DNA of 35,228 nucleotides from assembly GCA_949282305.1 (NCBI GenBank), contig CASDPB010000077.1, positions 1 to 35,228 on the forward strand. The letters run 5' to 3'. The position numbers were made by a program, and so were the translations under genes. Source of the DNA: an uncultured Lentisphaeria bacterium. GTDB taxonomy: Bacteria; Verrucomicrobiota; Lentisphaeria; Victivallales; UBA1829. Positions 16,514 to 25,963 of the stretch are shown in pieces (position 1 is the stretch's first letter; every line of letters begins with the position of its first letter). The notes under the pieces are model-generated. The model did no database searches and was not told the DNA's origin. It worked only from the letters and a program-made list of their open reading frames with translations.

Positions 16514-19261
16514 TCATTCAACTCGGAGAGTTTTAATTTCAAACGGGTGGAAGTCGGTTGCGGAAACTCCGGCTGTCGGCCGGCCGTCCGGACGGACTGC
16601 TGTCAGGGAGATTCCGGGGACATCCGCAAGTCTCCCTTTTTGCCCCAGGCGTTCGTAAACACGCAGGAGAGTCCCCCCGCCCTGCCATGCCTGACGCACC
16701 ATGGAAACGGCAAATTGTCTGCTGTTCCACGGCAGCCACTGCCCCGGAGCGGAGATCGGTTCCGGAACCGCCTCCGGTGTCCGGTTCAGCCATTCGGCAA
16801 TTTCCACAGGCGCCGCGACATCGCCATGATCCACTGCAAATGCAAACGCAAATTCATGATGCCCCAGATCATTGTACTGAGCATTTCCGCCGCGTGCCTC
16901 ATCGTCTTTTCCGACGAAGGAACCGGGACGTTCGGCAGAACGCAGCAATGTAATGTTCAGCTGCCCGTTTTTCACTGAAAAACCATATTTGCAGTCGGAA
17001 ATCAGCGAAAGAGCCAGCTCTTTGTCCGCGATGCGGACCCAGCGCTGCGCGGCAATCTCATACTGGGCACGTTCGATGGAAGTTTCCGAGCGCGTCGAAA
17101 ACTCCTCAAATCCATACTGGGACGCATATTGCGCCTTGTCCGCATCCACTGTTCCGGGAAGCTCAAAACGCATCAGATGCTCCGGTTCGTGCCAGTCCAT
17201 GACGACAAAAATCTCGCAGGTTGAAGCTCCTTCGTTCAGACGGAACTCCACGTTCATTCCGGATTGTCTGTAACTGTATTCCTGCCGGCAGTATCCGACC
17301 GGTCCATCGGCTTCGATGGTCTGTTTTATCAGCTTCAGCCCGGGAAGCGGTGCGGCATCATAGGTTCCGGGCTCAATGTTCCAGGCATTCCCCTTGTCCG
17401 AGTAAAGCCGGAAAGCCGCCGGCGCCTTCAAAAGTTCCCGCCCGGTTCGGCAGTCTGTCCAGCCTGCAACCGTGCCGTCCGCCTGAAATCTGATTTGAAT
17501 GACGCCATTATCCAGCGCAAGGTTCCCGGCTTTGACCGGAACCCCGCTCCACGGCTTCCAGGTGCCCCAGGACAGAGGCTCCAGATTCAAGACTTTCCAT
17601 CCCGCGGCATCTTTTTCCAGACGATGCAGCGGCGTTGAAGTCGGATTGAAGAAATATGCGGTGCTCTTCTTTCCATACCACCGTTCGATTTCAGAAAGCC
17701 AGAAGGCATGTCGTTCCGCGGCTTCCCGGTAAACACGTTCAATGGATGTGCCCGGCAGCACGTCATGAAACTGCATCAGCAAAACCTCTTCCTCAAATTC
17801 GCGGTACCATTCCGGCAATGCCTTCCGCCATACCACGGAAGCAAATTCCATATCCTGACGTTTCCGTTCATAACTGCGGTTGATCCGCTTAATCAGTTCA
17901 CAGCTGGTGAAGGTGCCCTGATGATTTTCCAGATAAAGCTCGCCGGAATAGTCCGGCAGGAGCGCCTTTTTTTCCGCAATCCGGTCAAAAAATTCTTCCG
18001 CCCGGGCATGAATCACCGGGGGGAAATCCGGACGATCCGCCATTCGCGCCAGCAGTTCCAAATGAGTTTCGCCGGGTCCCGCGCCCCCGTCGCCGATGCC
18101 GTACAGCATCAGAGACGCACCGGAAACAGCCCGTTGAGCGTCCTGCTTCCGGCATTTCATCACCGACTCAGGATTGGCGGAGCCGTTGTAGGTTTCCTCG
18201 GGAAGCCTGTAGGCGAGAATCCGGCTTCCGTCTATCCCGATCCAGTTGAATGCGTTGTGCGGAAACGGATTGAAACGGTTCCAGGCGTTTTTCATGGTCA
18301 GCACGTATTCCGCGCCGTTCAGCTTTGCAATCCCCGGAAGACTGCCGGAATAACCGAAAATATCCGGAAGCCAGACGGTTCTGACTTCATGACCGAAGTG
18401 TTCGCGCCAGTAGGTCTGCCCGTAGATGAACTGCCGCATCAGCGATTCTCCATCCGGAATATGACTGTCCGACTCCACCCACATGGCGCCCTGCAATTCC
18501 CAGCGTCCCGCCGCTTCGTGTTTTTTCACTTCGGCAAAAAGCTCCGGAGCCATTTTCTCCACCCAGGAATACAATTGCGGCTGACTTGCTCCAAAACAAT
18601 ACCATGGATATTGTTTCAGATTCGCAAGCGCCGTCACAAACGTGCGCACACCCTTGCGCCGGGATTCTCTCAAAGGCCAGAGCCACGCGAGATCAAGGTG
18701 GGCATGACCGATCGCATAAACCGGCAAGCCGTCGCTGACGCAGCCGGCTTCGGCAACTTCCCGTTCAAACCGCCGGTCAAAGTATGCCGCGGTCAAGGAA
18801 GCCGGACGGCGCACCAGTTCCGCAAAGCGCACTGCGCCGTCAAGCTGCAGTGCACCGAAAAGATCATTGCAGCCGGCATCTGCCCACACCTCGAAACGGT
18901 CTGATGAAATCCGCAGTTCACTCAAAGAGACAAACAGCTTTTCCGGAGTGCCGAGACTGCGGTCGAAAATACTGGAAAGATTGGTCAGAGCGCGAACAGG
19001 TTTCCCCGCTGCATTGTAAAGCAGCAGTTCGCCATTGACATCAAGCCGCAGCGCCAGTTCCTCAAACTTCCCGTCGGGCGGAACGACTCCGGAAAAACGA
19101 AACCAGCCGCAGTCAAACAGTTCCCCCCAGCTTTCGCCGACTGCCAGTTTCCGGTATTTTCCTTCCTGCCTTCGTTCAAACGGGAGCGGCTCCGGTGATG
19201 TCCAGGCTTCCACCTGAAGCGATGAAATTACTTCACAGGTATCTTCTATGGTTTCAAACAT
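16514..19261 (-). CDS. GH38 alpha-mannosidase
   Basis: A 915-residue GH38 enzyme. The zinc-site motif GHAHLDLAWLWP lies at about residues 185-196 (His186, Asp190 as ligands), the nucleophile Asp300 in VWLPDIFGYSG, and QFHDVLPGTSI near 560 carries the other zinc His. A beta-rich C-terminal half follows. The longest frame starts 27 codons upstream, but AGAGAG seven bases before the internal ATG (MFETIEDTCE) supports 19261; the extra N-terminus is basic and atypical. No signal peptide: it acts in the cytoplasm on alpha-mannosides. It lies between the GH32/43-like gene (110-base gap) and GH42 gene. With the GH130-like enzyme in the facing locus it points to mannose-containing glycans. Confidence 0.93.
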   Translation of the reverse strand: MFETIEDTCEVISSLQVEAWTSPEPLPFERRQEGKYRKLAVGESWGELFDCGWFRFSGVVPPDGKFEELALRLDVNGELLLYNAAGKPVRALTNLSSIFDRSLGTPEKLFVSLSELRISSDRFEVWADAGCNDLFGALQLDGAVRFAELVRRPASLTAAYFDRRFEREVAEAGCVSDGLPVYAIGHAHLDLAWLWPLRESRRKGVRTFVTALANLKQYPWYCFGASQPQLYSWVEKMAPELFAEVKKHEAAGRWELQGAMWVESDSHIPDGESLMRQFIYGQTYWREHFGHEVRTVWLPDIFGYSGSLPGIAKLNGAEYVLTMKNAWNRFNPFPHNAFNWIGIDGSRILAYRLPEETYNGSANPESVMKCRKQDAQRAVSGASLMLYGIGDGGAGPGETHLELLARMADRPDFPPVIHARAEEFFDRIAEKKALLPDYSGELYLENHQGTFTSCELIKRINRSYERKRQDMEFASVVWRKALPEWYREFEEEVLLMQFHDVLPGTSIERVYREAAERHAFWLSEIERWYGKKSTAYFFNPTSTPLHRLEKDAAGWKVLNLEPLSWGTWKPWSGVPVKAGNLALDNGVIQIRFQADGTVAGWTDCRTGRELLKAPAAFRLYSDKGNAWNIEPGTYDAAPLPGLKLIKQTIEADGPVGYCRQEYSYRQSGMNVEFRLNEGASTCEIFVVMDWHEPEHLMRFELPGTVDADKAQYASQYGFEEFSTRSETSIERAQYEIAAQRWVRIADKELALSLISDCKYGFSVKNGQLNITLLRSAERPGSFVGKDDEARGGNAQYNDLGHHEFAFAFAVDHGDVAAPVEIAEWLNRTPEAVPEPISAPGQWLPWNSRQFAVSMVRQAWQGGGTLLRVYERLGQKGRLADVPGISLTAVRPDGRPTAGVSATDFHPFEIKTLRVE

Positions 19262-19371
19262 GTCAATCTCTCTATTTCTCTTTTGCCTGTCAGGGAAGAC
19301 AGCATTTGTTTTCAACTTCTTTTCCCGCAATGCCGCCGGCACTCAACTTCCGGCAGTTCTTTCCGGTGTCT

Positions 19372-20886
19372 CTACGCCAGCTCGCGGATGCGGCAGTTGC
19401 GGAAGAGTGCAGTTCCACGGTCCACAAAGAGACCGAGCCCGCCGCCAAGCCCGCGGTAACGGGCAAAGCTGGTCAGGAGCCGGTCGTCAAGATAGATTTC
19501 CGTGTGCTCTTTCCGGGCAACCACCTTCAGCCGGAAACCCCGACCGACAGGAACGGGGGCATGCCTGGACTCCAGAAATTCGGCTGTGCGGAGTTCAATA
19601 TAGCGAACCCCGCCGAATTCGGAATCACCCCGGACACAGTCCGCGTCCCATGTTTCGGTCATGCGCAGCACAAAACCGGCGGCGGCCGCACCGCGCATCG
19701 TAATTTCCGATTCAAAGATAAAACTCTCCAGCGCAATATTCAAGGGAAGTATGGAAAAATTGGCGGAATTGTTCAATTGAATGCAGTTTTCTTCAATCCG
19801 CGCATCAATCGGGGGGCGCTTCCAGATATGCCCCCAGTCTTCCCGCACGGCGTGATTGCGCAGATAGTCATAATCCGGAGAAAGTTCACGTCTCACCAGC
19901 AACTCGACTTTGGGGGAATAACGGACAATGAGGCTGTCGCCGTCACGATCCAGCAGTTTCGGTGTCGTCAGCGTGCCGAAAACCGGAACTCCGCCGTCCG
20001 CACGGCCGTATTTCTCGCGGTCGGTATAGAGCAGATAGTCTTTTCCCTCGAATGTCAGATGATGAAGCGCCAGCGGACTTGCCGCGGTGCGGGCGCCGAG
20101 CAGAACGTTGTCCTTCAGCTGCCGGAAAGGTCCGAGCGGGGAATCGGATACGGCATAGATGGTGCCGCTGTAAATGCTCTCGTCGGTGAAAGAGGTGAAT
20201 GCGCCGTAAGAAAGTCCCGTCAGACAGGTGATGTACCAGAGATCGCCGATTTTGAATACATTGGGAACTTCGACGCAGCCGCAGTTCTCCGGTGCGAATA
20301 CAGGCTCGGGAAACTGTTCCCAATGGATCAGGTCGTCGGAATAGGCTCCGGCGATGATGCTTGTGCGCAGCAGATCGTCCGCCGGGCGGCGGGTGGCGAA
20401 ATAGCCATACCAGCCGGGACGGTCCGGAGCCTTGATGACGTGCAGGTCACGGCAGTCCCGGGTTCCGGGGACCGGACTCTCCAAAGTCGCATAATGCCGC
20501 GGATCAGGTATAATCACCGGGTTTCCCGGATACCTGGTGAAACTGCTGCCGTCGGAACCGGTCGCAAGACCGATGGCCTGGGAGCCTCCCTTCGTTGCGG
20601 AACCGCGCATGGTATAAAAAAGATACGCCTGATTGTCATGCCATACGGCAGAGCCGGTCCACGGAGTCATATCGTCGTCATCGCGTTCCAGACAGGTTCC
20701 GAGAACCGGGCTGCGCTCCTCCCAATGCACCAGATCGGTGGAGAATGCGTGCCCGAGATGGTTCTCATACCTCTGTCCGGCTTCATCGCGGGCGGTCTGG
20801 AGATGATAGAGGTGAACTCCCCCCGGTACAGTCATGCACCAGGGATCCCATACATACATGTGCGCGGGAGAATAATTCATGTTCAT
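19372..20886 (-). CDS. GH32/GH43-like five-bladed propeller glycosidase
   Basis: A 504-residue clan GH-J/F protein. The N-terminal propeller shows YVWDPW at 11-16 (Asp14 as nucleophile; the family consensus is NDPNG), a HAFSTDLVHWEE blade motif, CRDLHVI at 145-151 matching the RDP Asp, and CVEVPNVF at 204-211 matching the ECP Glu. From about 340 a beta-sandwich follows, typical of GH32 C-termini (LESFIFESEITMRG ... LGLFVDRG). All three acidic residues are kept. It could act on fructosides, but the diverged NDPN motif means arabinosides or xylosides remain possible. No signal peptide. AGGA eight bases before ATG 20886; it is 44 bases after the preceding gene in the same operon. Confidence 0.8.
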   Translation of the reverse strand: MNMNYSPAHMYVWDPWCMTVPGGVHLYHLQTARDEAGQRYENHLGHAFSTDLVHWEERSPVLGTCLERDDDDMTPWTGSAVWHDNQAYLFYTMRGSATKGGSQAIGLATGSDGSSFTRYPGNPVIIPDPRHYATLESPVPGTRDCRDLHVIKAPDRPGWYGYFATRRPADDLLRTSIIAGAYSDDLIHWEQFPEPVFAPENCGCVEVPNVFKIGDLWYITCLTGLSYGAFTSFTDESIYSGTIYAVSDSPLGPFRQLKDNVLLGARTAASPLALHHLTFEGKDYLLYTDREKYGRADGGVPVFGTLTTPKLLDRDGDSLIVRYSPKVELLVRRELSPDYDYLRNHAVREDWGHIWKRPPIDARIEENCIQLNNSANFSILPLNIALESFIFESEITMRGAAAAGFVLRMTETWDADCVRGDSEFGGVRYIELRTAEFLESRHAPVPVGRGFRLKVVARKEHTEIYLDDRLLTSFARYRGLGGGLGLFVDRGTALFRNCRIRELA

Positions 20887-20930
20887 CGCAAAAATCCTGT
20901 TGATGAAGTCAGTCTGCTTACAGCGTCCTC

Positions 20931-22928
20931 TTATTGCTCCCGGCTTTCACAGTAAAGCGCAGTCCAGGGGGCAAGCTCCGGCAATGCAAAGATCCGATAG
21001 CCATGATCGGCGCCTGCCGCATTCAGCGTCATTTCCTTTCCGCACTGACTGCACACAGTCAGAACCGGTGACTCCTGCTTCAGAAGAAGCGTGCCTCCCT
21101 GCATCGGATCCTGCGACATATTCCAGATCAGGGCATGATTCCGGCGCACCCAGAGCGCCGCCCGGTGATAACTTGCCAGGTATCCGGGCAGTTCCTCTTT
21201 GGAAAGCCAGCGGAAAAGCTGTTTCATCCGCTCCGACTGACTGCGGTAGAACAGCGTCCCCCAGGGATAATATCCTTCAACCGCAATCCTCCCGCCGAGG
21301 GAGTTGGTGTACACTCCGGAAAGACATTTGCCGAGCTCCACCCCGCAATAATCAACGCAGCGGCTCAATACCTGAGCCCCTTTGCAGGGCTCCAGGGAAA
21401 ACGCGGGCTGATACCAGAAGGACTGTCTGCCATTACGCCGTTTCCCGGCTGCGCGTCCATTCAGCGGGTGATCCGCAAACTCTTCAATGGCATCTTCCCG
21501 TATAATCTCCTTCACCGTAAAACCGGTCTCCCCGCCGAAGCCGCGCGAATTCAGCGTTTGCAGAGCAAAGCCGTCAAGGTAGGCTCCTGTTCTCAACATG
21601 GCGTGAATTTCCTCATCGCTCATTGATTCCACGGTCTGCCCCGCGACGGCGTAAAGGCAGGCATCTTCGGCGGTGTATGCGGCAGGCAGACCGATCTTCT
21701 GCAGTTCGCTGTTCAGAAAGCCCGGATCGTCGCTCCCCTGAAGTGTCAGCCACCTGCCGTCCTGCCCGCGATGGCTGAGATGAATCATTCTGCCGACGCC
21801 GTCAAATATTCCCTGCGGAGAAATGCGGCGGCAGCCATGCACAATGCGGTCTAAAAAGCCGCGGTTGCCGTTCAATGCCTGAATCAGCGACTGATTGACA
21901 TCGAAGTCGTCCCATTCACGTTCTCCGAAGACATTGTAAGCCACGCCGGTGGCGCCGGCGGCACAATAAATCTGCGGTTCCAGCGCGGTCATGAAATTGC
22001 TCTTATTGAGCCGTTGATAGTTGAAGCTCTCCACTTCCGCCTCAATGACTTCAACAGACTTCGGGAGCATGGCTGCCTCCCGTCCGATGCTGTTGGCTTT
22101 GTCCAGAATCTCATCCGGACAGCGGTCAAAGTAAAAGCCTCCTCCGGGACGCCACCAGACAGGACGGCGCCCCTCCCCCGCCAGGGCGGCAGCGTGACCG
22201 GCGAAATCAAGTCCGCAAATCGGCTGAAAACCGTCCATCTGCCCCAGAATGATTGACGGATCGACGGCATGGACAACCCGCTCGATATATCCCGCAATGT
22301 CCTCTATGACGCGCGCATTCCATTCCAGCAGTGCGGCGCGGCGTCTGCGTCTTTCCCCGGCGTCACTGCACTCAAAGAACGCCGGCAGATCCGCCAGCTC
22401 CCCATGATAGCCGATGAACGCGCTCAGCTTCGGAAAACAGGACGGGCAGAAACATCCGAAATCATAAACCTTTCCATGGTTGGACAGCCGCAGATCATCA
22501 TCAATCCAGATGAAATCCGGATGACATTCCGCGGCAAGGGTATAGCACTCCCTGATATAGTTCTCCCGCCAGACCGGATCGGCGGAGCAGAAGTTGCCGG
22601 GACAGGGCTGCCCCGAACTGTACACCATCACCTGACCGCCGGTCGCGGCATGGCGGACATTCTCATAGGTATGCCCAAGAGTGCACAGATGATTGATTCC
22701 CGCTTTCCAGCCGCGTTCATGCATGGCGGCAATGCGCCGTTTCAGAATCGCAAAGCGCGAACGCATGACGTCCATGGGGGGCGGCGTATGGTTGTTATTG
22801 CTGAAAAAGGCAAACTCGTCAGCCATGCGGGTTGCTTCTATTGTCTGAAGCAGCTCGTTGAAATCCTCGTCCTTTTCCCAGAGCTGAACCGTCAGCCGGT
22901 AGGATACATGTGCATTGCCGGAAGCCAT
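20931..22928 (-). CDS. Uncharacterised TIM-barrel glycosidase-like protein
   Basis: A 665-residue protein with no family I can name. The first half reads as a TIM barrel: FNELLQTIEATRMADEFAFFSNN, GWKAGINHL and DFIWIDDDLRL near residue 140, which could hold an active-site acid, followed by CFCPSCFPKLSAF, a Cys-rich loop seen in some GH42-like and related barrels. A middle domain resembles the amidotransferase-like domain of GH42, and the C-terminus is a beta domain (LLKQESPVLTVCSQCGKEM). There is no signal peptide. AGAGGAAAAC before ATG 22928 supports the start. Its place between a secreted protein and three known glycosidases suggests a cytosolic hydrolase. Confidence 0.6.
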   Translation of the reverse strand: MASGNAHVSYRLTVQLWEKDEDFNELLQTIEATRMADEFAFFSNNNHTPPPMDVMRSRFAILKRRIAAMHERGWKAGINHLCTLGHTYENVRHAATGGQVMVYSSGQPCPGNFCSADPVWRENYIRECYTLAAECHPDFIWIDDDLRLSNHGKVYDFGCFCPSCFPKLSAFIGYHGELADLPAFFECSDAGERRRRRAALLEWNARVIEDIAGYIERVVHAVDPSIILGQMDGFQPICGLDFAGHAAALAGEGRRPVWWRPGGGFYFDRCPDEILDKANSIGREAAMLPKSVEVIEAEVESFNYQRLNKSNFMTALEPQIYCAAGATGVAYNVFGEREWDDFDVNQSLIQALNGNRGFLDRIVHGCRRISPQGIFDGVGRMIHLSHRGQDGRWLTLQGSDDPGFLNSELQKIGLPAAYTAEDACLYAVAGQTVESMSDEEIHAMLRTGAYLDGFALQTLNSRGFGGETGFTVKEIIREDAIEEFADHPLNGRAAGKRRNGRQSFWYQPAFSLEPCKGAQVLSRCVDYCGVELGKCLSGVYTNSLGGRIAVEGYYPWGTLFYRSQSERMKQLFRWLSKEELPGYLASYHRAALWVRRNHALIWNMSQDPMQGGTLLLKQESPVLTVCSQCGKEMTLNAAGADHGYRIFALPELAPWTALYCESREQ

Positions 22929-22960
22929 ACTGTTTTCCTCTTTACTTTCTTCGCTGTCAA

Positions 22961-25195
22961 TTATTTTCCGCCGTCATTGCCGGAAAGCTGAATTAGATAA
23001 GTCCTGCCGGCAGGAATGGTGAACGTGACCTGTGTTTTCCCGGAGTCCGTCTTGAATTCGAGCGGAGCATTGTCCACAAGTTCATTTGCACCGGTGAAGA
23101 CTGCCTTCGCATAGTCTTCCGCGCGCAGACTCAGTGTGACGCGCCGGGCTTCCGCCGCGGGATTCAAGACCGTGAAATAGAGTCCGGCGGACGGCTGACT
23201 TCCCCAGCGTTCCACCAGCGCCCCCTGATTCACGGACGCATTGGTCAGCACTTCCCAGCCCGCCCGGTTGATCAGGTGAAGCAGACGGGCATATTTCGGG
23301 CATATCTTCAGCAGACGCTTTGTCACTTCCGGTTTATTCCAGTTGTTGGAAGTGCCGGAATAAATGCCGTACATCAACGCCCGGTTCATCCTGGCGTCCA
23401 TCTCCTCGACTGTCGTCTCCACAAAGCTCAGACGGTAGTCCTGAGTCGAGATCGGCTTGCGTCCCGCCAGAAAGCGGAACGTCCGCAAATCCGCCGGGTT
23501 CAGGGGTTTGGAATCGACATGCTCACCGGCTCCCAGGGCGTCGAGATAGCCGATATGGGACGCGATGACCGGATGCCAGCTGTTGTCGAAAATCGCATAG
23601 CCGTGCTGATCGCAGTAACGCCGGAATTCCGCCAGGAAGTCCGCATTGCTCAAGGCGTTGTGCAGAGCGGGAACCGCCTTGCCGTTCACCCTTGCAAACG
23701 TAAGGGGAGTCTCGGTATATTTCCAGTGTTCACGGCGGAAATTGTAGTTCGCCCAGCCTGCGCCATAGACAACACTGTCCAGATAGACAACATCCAGCTT
23801 GCGGTTGATGCTTTTCAGCTGCTTTGCAATATGCTCCACCTGATTCAGCTGTATGTCATAACGGTTCGGATGCGGCAGTCTCGGGCTCGGATTCGCCAGC
23901 AGAAAGCCTCCGGACCAGTTTTTACGCTCCACATTAGGAGTCCACGGGAAATCCTTCATCGGATAGCAGTGGAAAACCCACTCTCCGTCTTCACTTTCTA
24001 TCGCGCTGTTGTTCAACGCCTTTACGGTAAAGTCGCGCGTCAACCCCGGATAACGGTCCGACTCAGTAGTCGACTTCAGATCCTTAGCCAGGAATTTACG
24101 ATACTTCGCCGTATTGATCGGAATGTAAAAATCTTTAAAGACACTGGTCGGCAGTGTGCTGATATTCCTCTTGTTCGCCTTGACCCACTCATGCGGAATC
24201 GGCATCCAGATTGTCCAAGGCTCCGAATACTGCATTGCCGCCAGACCGGTTTTCTGGATTGCCGGAATGATCTCCAGCGGTTTTGAATATTCAAACTCCA
24301 TCTGGTCATATCCCATTCCGCACTTGAGCGCCGCCTGCAGTTCCGACTCGGCGACCCACAATGCCCAGCCGCCGTAAGGTGCGCGGCTTTCAAAACATTC
24401 GGGGAAAGCACGGTAGTAATTCTGCATTGCGCCACGGATTCCGGTTCCTCCTTTTCCGCCTAAAAAGGCAAACTGGAAATCCGCACGGTGCGGAAAGTTC
24501 TTCGTAATTCCGGACAGTCCGAGAGGAACGCTGACACTCAAATTGGCAGTACCGTTGTCCGCAACGTAGACGCCATAGGAGAAAAAGCGCGTTTTGCGCA
24601 GAGAATGCGCCAAAGCCACGTTCTGTTTTTCATTGTCAAGACTGCCCAGCGGAATCTGAGACTGATTATGACCGGAAAAACCATCCACCTGATTGGCTCC
24701 GCGCCCCGGTGTGACTTTTTCCACCCCCAGTGTGTCGTTGCTCCAGGAGTTGCCGAATCCCCAGTTCCCGGGCTTGAGAGCCGCAGAAAATGCAATCGTC
24801 ACCGCCCGGTCTTTCCGTTTCAGGTCAATGACCGTGCAGTCCGCCAGCATGGCATTGCCTGTCCCGGACGAGAAAACGGCGTCAAGCTCCAATCCGAGCT
24901 CCCTGCAGACTCCTTTATAGAATATGCGACCGTCTTTTTTATAGACCTTGACGGGGAGAAAGTTTCCTTTCTGTCCAGTCATTTCATCGGTCGCAGAAAA
25001 ACCGCCCGGTGCAGTTTTCATTGCCAGTTCCGTCCCGGCAACCGTCCACGAAGACAGCGTCCCTTTTTCCGTATCAAATCCAATGGCCTGCACAGCCGGA
25101 TCGCCCAGCCGCACTTCCGCCGCATTCAATGCGGTGGCAGTCAGAATGCCTCCCAGTGCCAGAGCAGACCAATATGCGCAATATAACTTTCTCAT
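22961..25195 (-). CDS. Secreted uncharacterised glycosidase-like protein
   Basis: A 744-residue exported protein: residues 1-25 are a signal peptide, probably cut after LNA. A beta-rich domain (26-260) resembles galactose mutarotase-like or GH36/GH31 N-terminal sandwiches. The middle is barrel-like, with VVYLDSVVYGAGW near 470 and DALGAGEHVDSKPL near 560 as likely active-site strands, and a C-terminal beta domain ends in FTIPAGRTYLIQLSG. This layout matches retaining alpha-glycosidases of clan GH-D or GH101-like enzymes, but no specific family is certain. It is the only exported hydrolase-like product of the right locus, the counterpart of 10336-12375. AAGGAAAAG upstream supports ATG 25195. 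Confidence 0.65.
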   Translation of the reverse strand: MRKLYCAYWSALALGGILTATALNAAEVRLGDPAVQAIGFDTEKGTLSSWTVAGTELAMKTAPGGFSATDEMTGQKGNFLPVKVYKKDGRIFYKGVCRELGLELDAVFSSGTGNAMLADCTVIDLKRKDRAVTIAFSAALKPGNWGFGNSWSNDTLGVEKVTPGRGANQVDGFSGHNQSQIPLGSLDNEKQNVALAHSLRKTRFFSYGVYVADNGTANLSVSVPLGLSGITKNFPHRADFQFAFLGGKGGTGIRGAMQNYYRAFPECFESRAPYGGWALWVAESELQAALKCGMGYDQMEFEYSKPLEIIPAIQKTGLAAMQYSEPWTIWMPIPHEWVKANKRNISTLPTSVFKDFYIPINTAKYRKFLAKDLKSTTESDRYPGLTRDFTVKALNNSAIESEDGEWVFHCYPMKDFPWTPNVERKNWSGGFLLANPSPRLPHPNRYDIQLNQVEHIAKQLKSINRKLDVVYLDSVVYGAGWANYNFRREHWKYTETPLTFARVNGKAVPALHNALSNADFLAEFRRYCDQHGYAIFDNSWHPVIASHIGYLDALGAGEHVDSKPLNPADLRTFRFLAGRKPISTQDYRLSFVETTVEEMDARMNRALMYGIYSGTSNNWNKPEVTKRLLKICPKYARLLHLINRAGWEVLTNASVNQGALVERWGSQPSAGLYFTVLNPAAEARRVTLSLRAEDYAKAVFTGANELVDNAPLEFKTDSGKTQVTFTIPAGRTYLIQLSGNDGGK

Positions 25196-25247
25196 GCAAC
25201 TTTTCCTTTTTTACTTTCTTTATATTTTCTCTGTTTCAGGCGGTTAT

Positions 25248-25916
25248 TTATGGATGCGGCTTTGTACCATAACTCGGCCAGACTCTTCCAAAGGCGTCTT
25301 CCGGAATGCTCCAGCGGTTTCCTTCCGTAAATCCTTTCAATTCACTGCGGGCATAATTGCGGACAGAACCATCCAGCTTCCCGAAGTTTCCGGTAAACTT
25401 GTGACTCCATGAATCAATCGTCTCAACTGCCATATTACCGCACCCATCACTCCACAAAATCCATTTCGGATTATTGGTCGATTTTATCGGAACTTCATCA
25501 TCAGTATTGCAACAGCGCCAGTATTTCTGATCGGGATGGTTCCCTGCCCAGAAATTATAGGTAAAGTTAGCACTGTCTGAAGCCAATGCTTTCGCAGAGG
25601 GACACCCCTGTGCCAGTTTTAGTGAAAAACCGTAATCGCAATAATCGTAATACACAGAACGATAGTCGCTTCCAGTAGGCCCATTATCGATAGACGGCCA
25701 AAATGGATCAGTTCCTTTTTCCGTCAGCCAATCCTTATTGTCGGCTGCGTACATGAAAGAAATCACCCCCAGTTGCTTCAGATTGCCTGCACAGGAGATG
25801 CGCTTTGCCGCATCGCGAGCCTTGGACAATGCGGGCAGCAGCATCGCCGCCAGGATCGCGATGATCGCTATTACGACCAGGAGCTCGATCAATGTAAACA
25901 CTGTTCTTTGCCTCAT
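25248..25916 (-). CDS. Pseudopilin-like protein (prepilin N-terminal domain)
   Basis: A 222-residue pilin-like protein. The hydrophobic helix [16 protein letters not shown] starts at residue 7, with Val rather than Gly at -1 and the +5 Glu retained. Downstream [20 protein letters not shown] is the usual continuation in PVC-bacterial members. The end shows [20 protein letters not shown], a version of the His-x9-Asp-Gly motif with nine residues between His and Asp-Gly. The N-terminus would anchor it in the inner membrane, possibly in a type II secretion-like fibre. It sits 43 bases after the GntR-type regulator gene and 52 before the secreted hydrolase gene. AAAGGA before ATG 25916. Confidence 0.9.
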   Translation of the reverse strand: MRQRTVFTLIELLVVIAIIAILAAMLLPALSKARDAAKRISCAGNLKQLGVISFMYAADNKDWLTEKGTDPFWPSIDNGPTGSDYRSVYYDYCDYGFSLKLAQGCPSAKALASDSANFTYNFWAGNHPDQKYWRCCNTDDEVPIKSTNNPKWILWSDGCGNMAVETIDSWSHKFTGNFGKLDGSVRNYARSELKGFTEGNRWSIPEDAFGRVWPSYGTKPHP

Positions 25917-25934
25917 TTTTTTGAATCCTTTCCT

Positions 25935-25963
25935 ATTATGTTTATGTTTATGTTAAATATCAA
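25935..25963 (-). promoter_or_regulatory. Possible internal promoter before the pseudopilin gene
   Basis: On the minus strand TTGATA (25963-25958), a 17-base spacer and CATAAT (25940-25935) lie just upstream of the pseudopilin gene; the TGA stop of the regulator is inside the -35 hexamer. A start near 25928 would cut into the ribosome-binding site, which weakens the call. The spacer holds a three-fold 6-bp repeat (ATAAAC-like). Confidence 0.35.

Noticed and set aside
17708-18904. 398-codon plus-strand frame inside the GH38 gene
   Set aside because: Shadow of a clear GH38 catalytic domain; no family resemblance.
19195-20955. 586-codon plus-strand frame opposite the GH32/43-like gene
   Set aside because: It is antisense to a well-supported gene and spans two genes; long antisense frames arise from the GC-rich codon use here. 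No recognisable domain.
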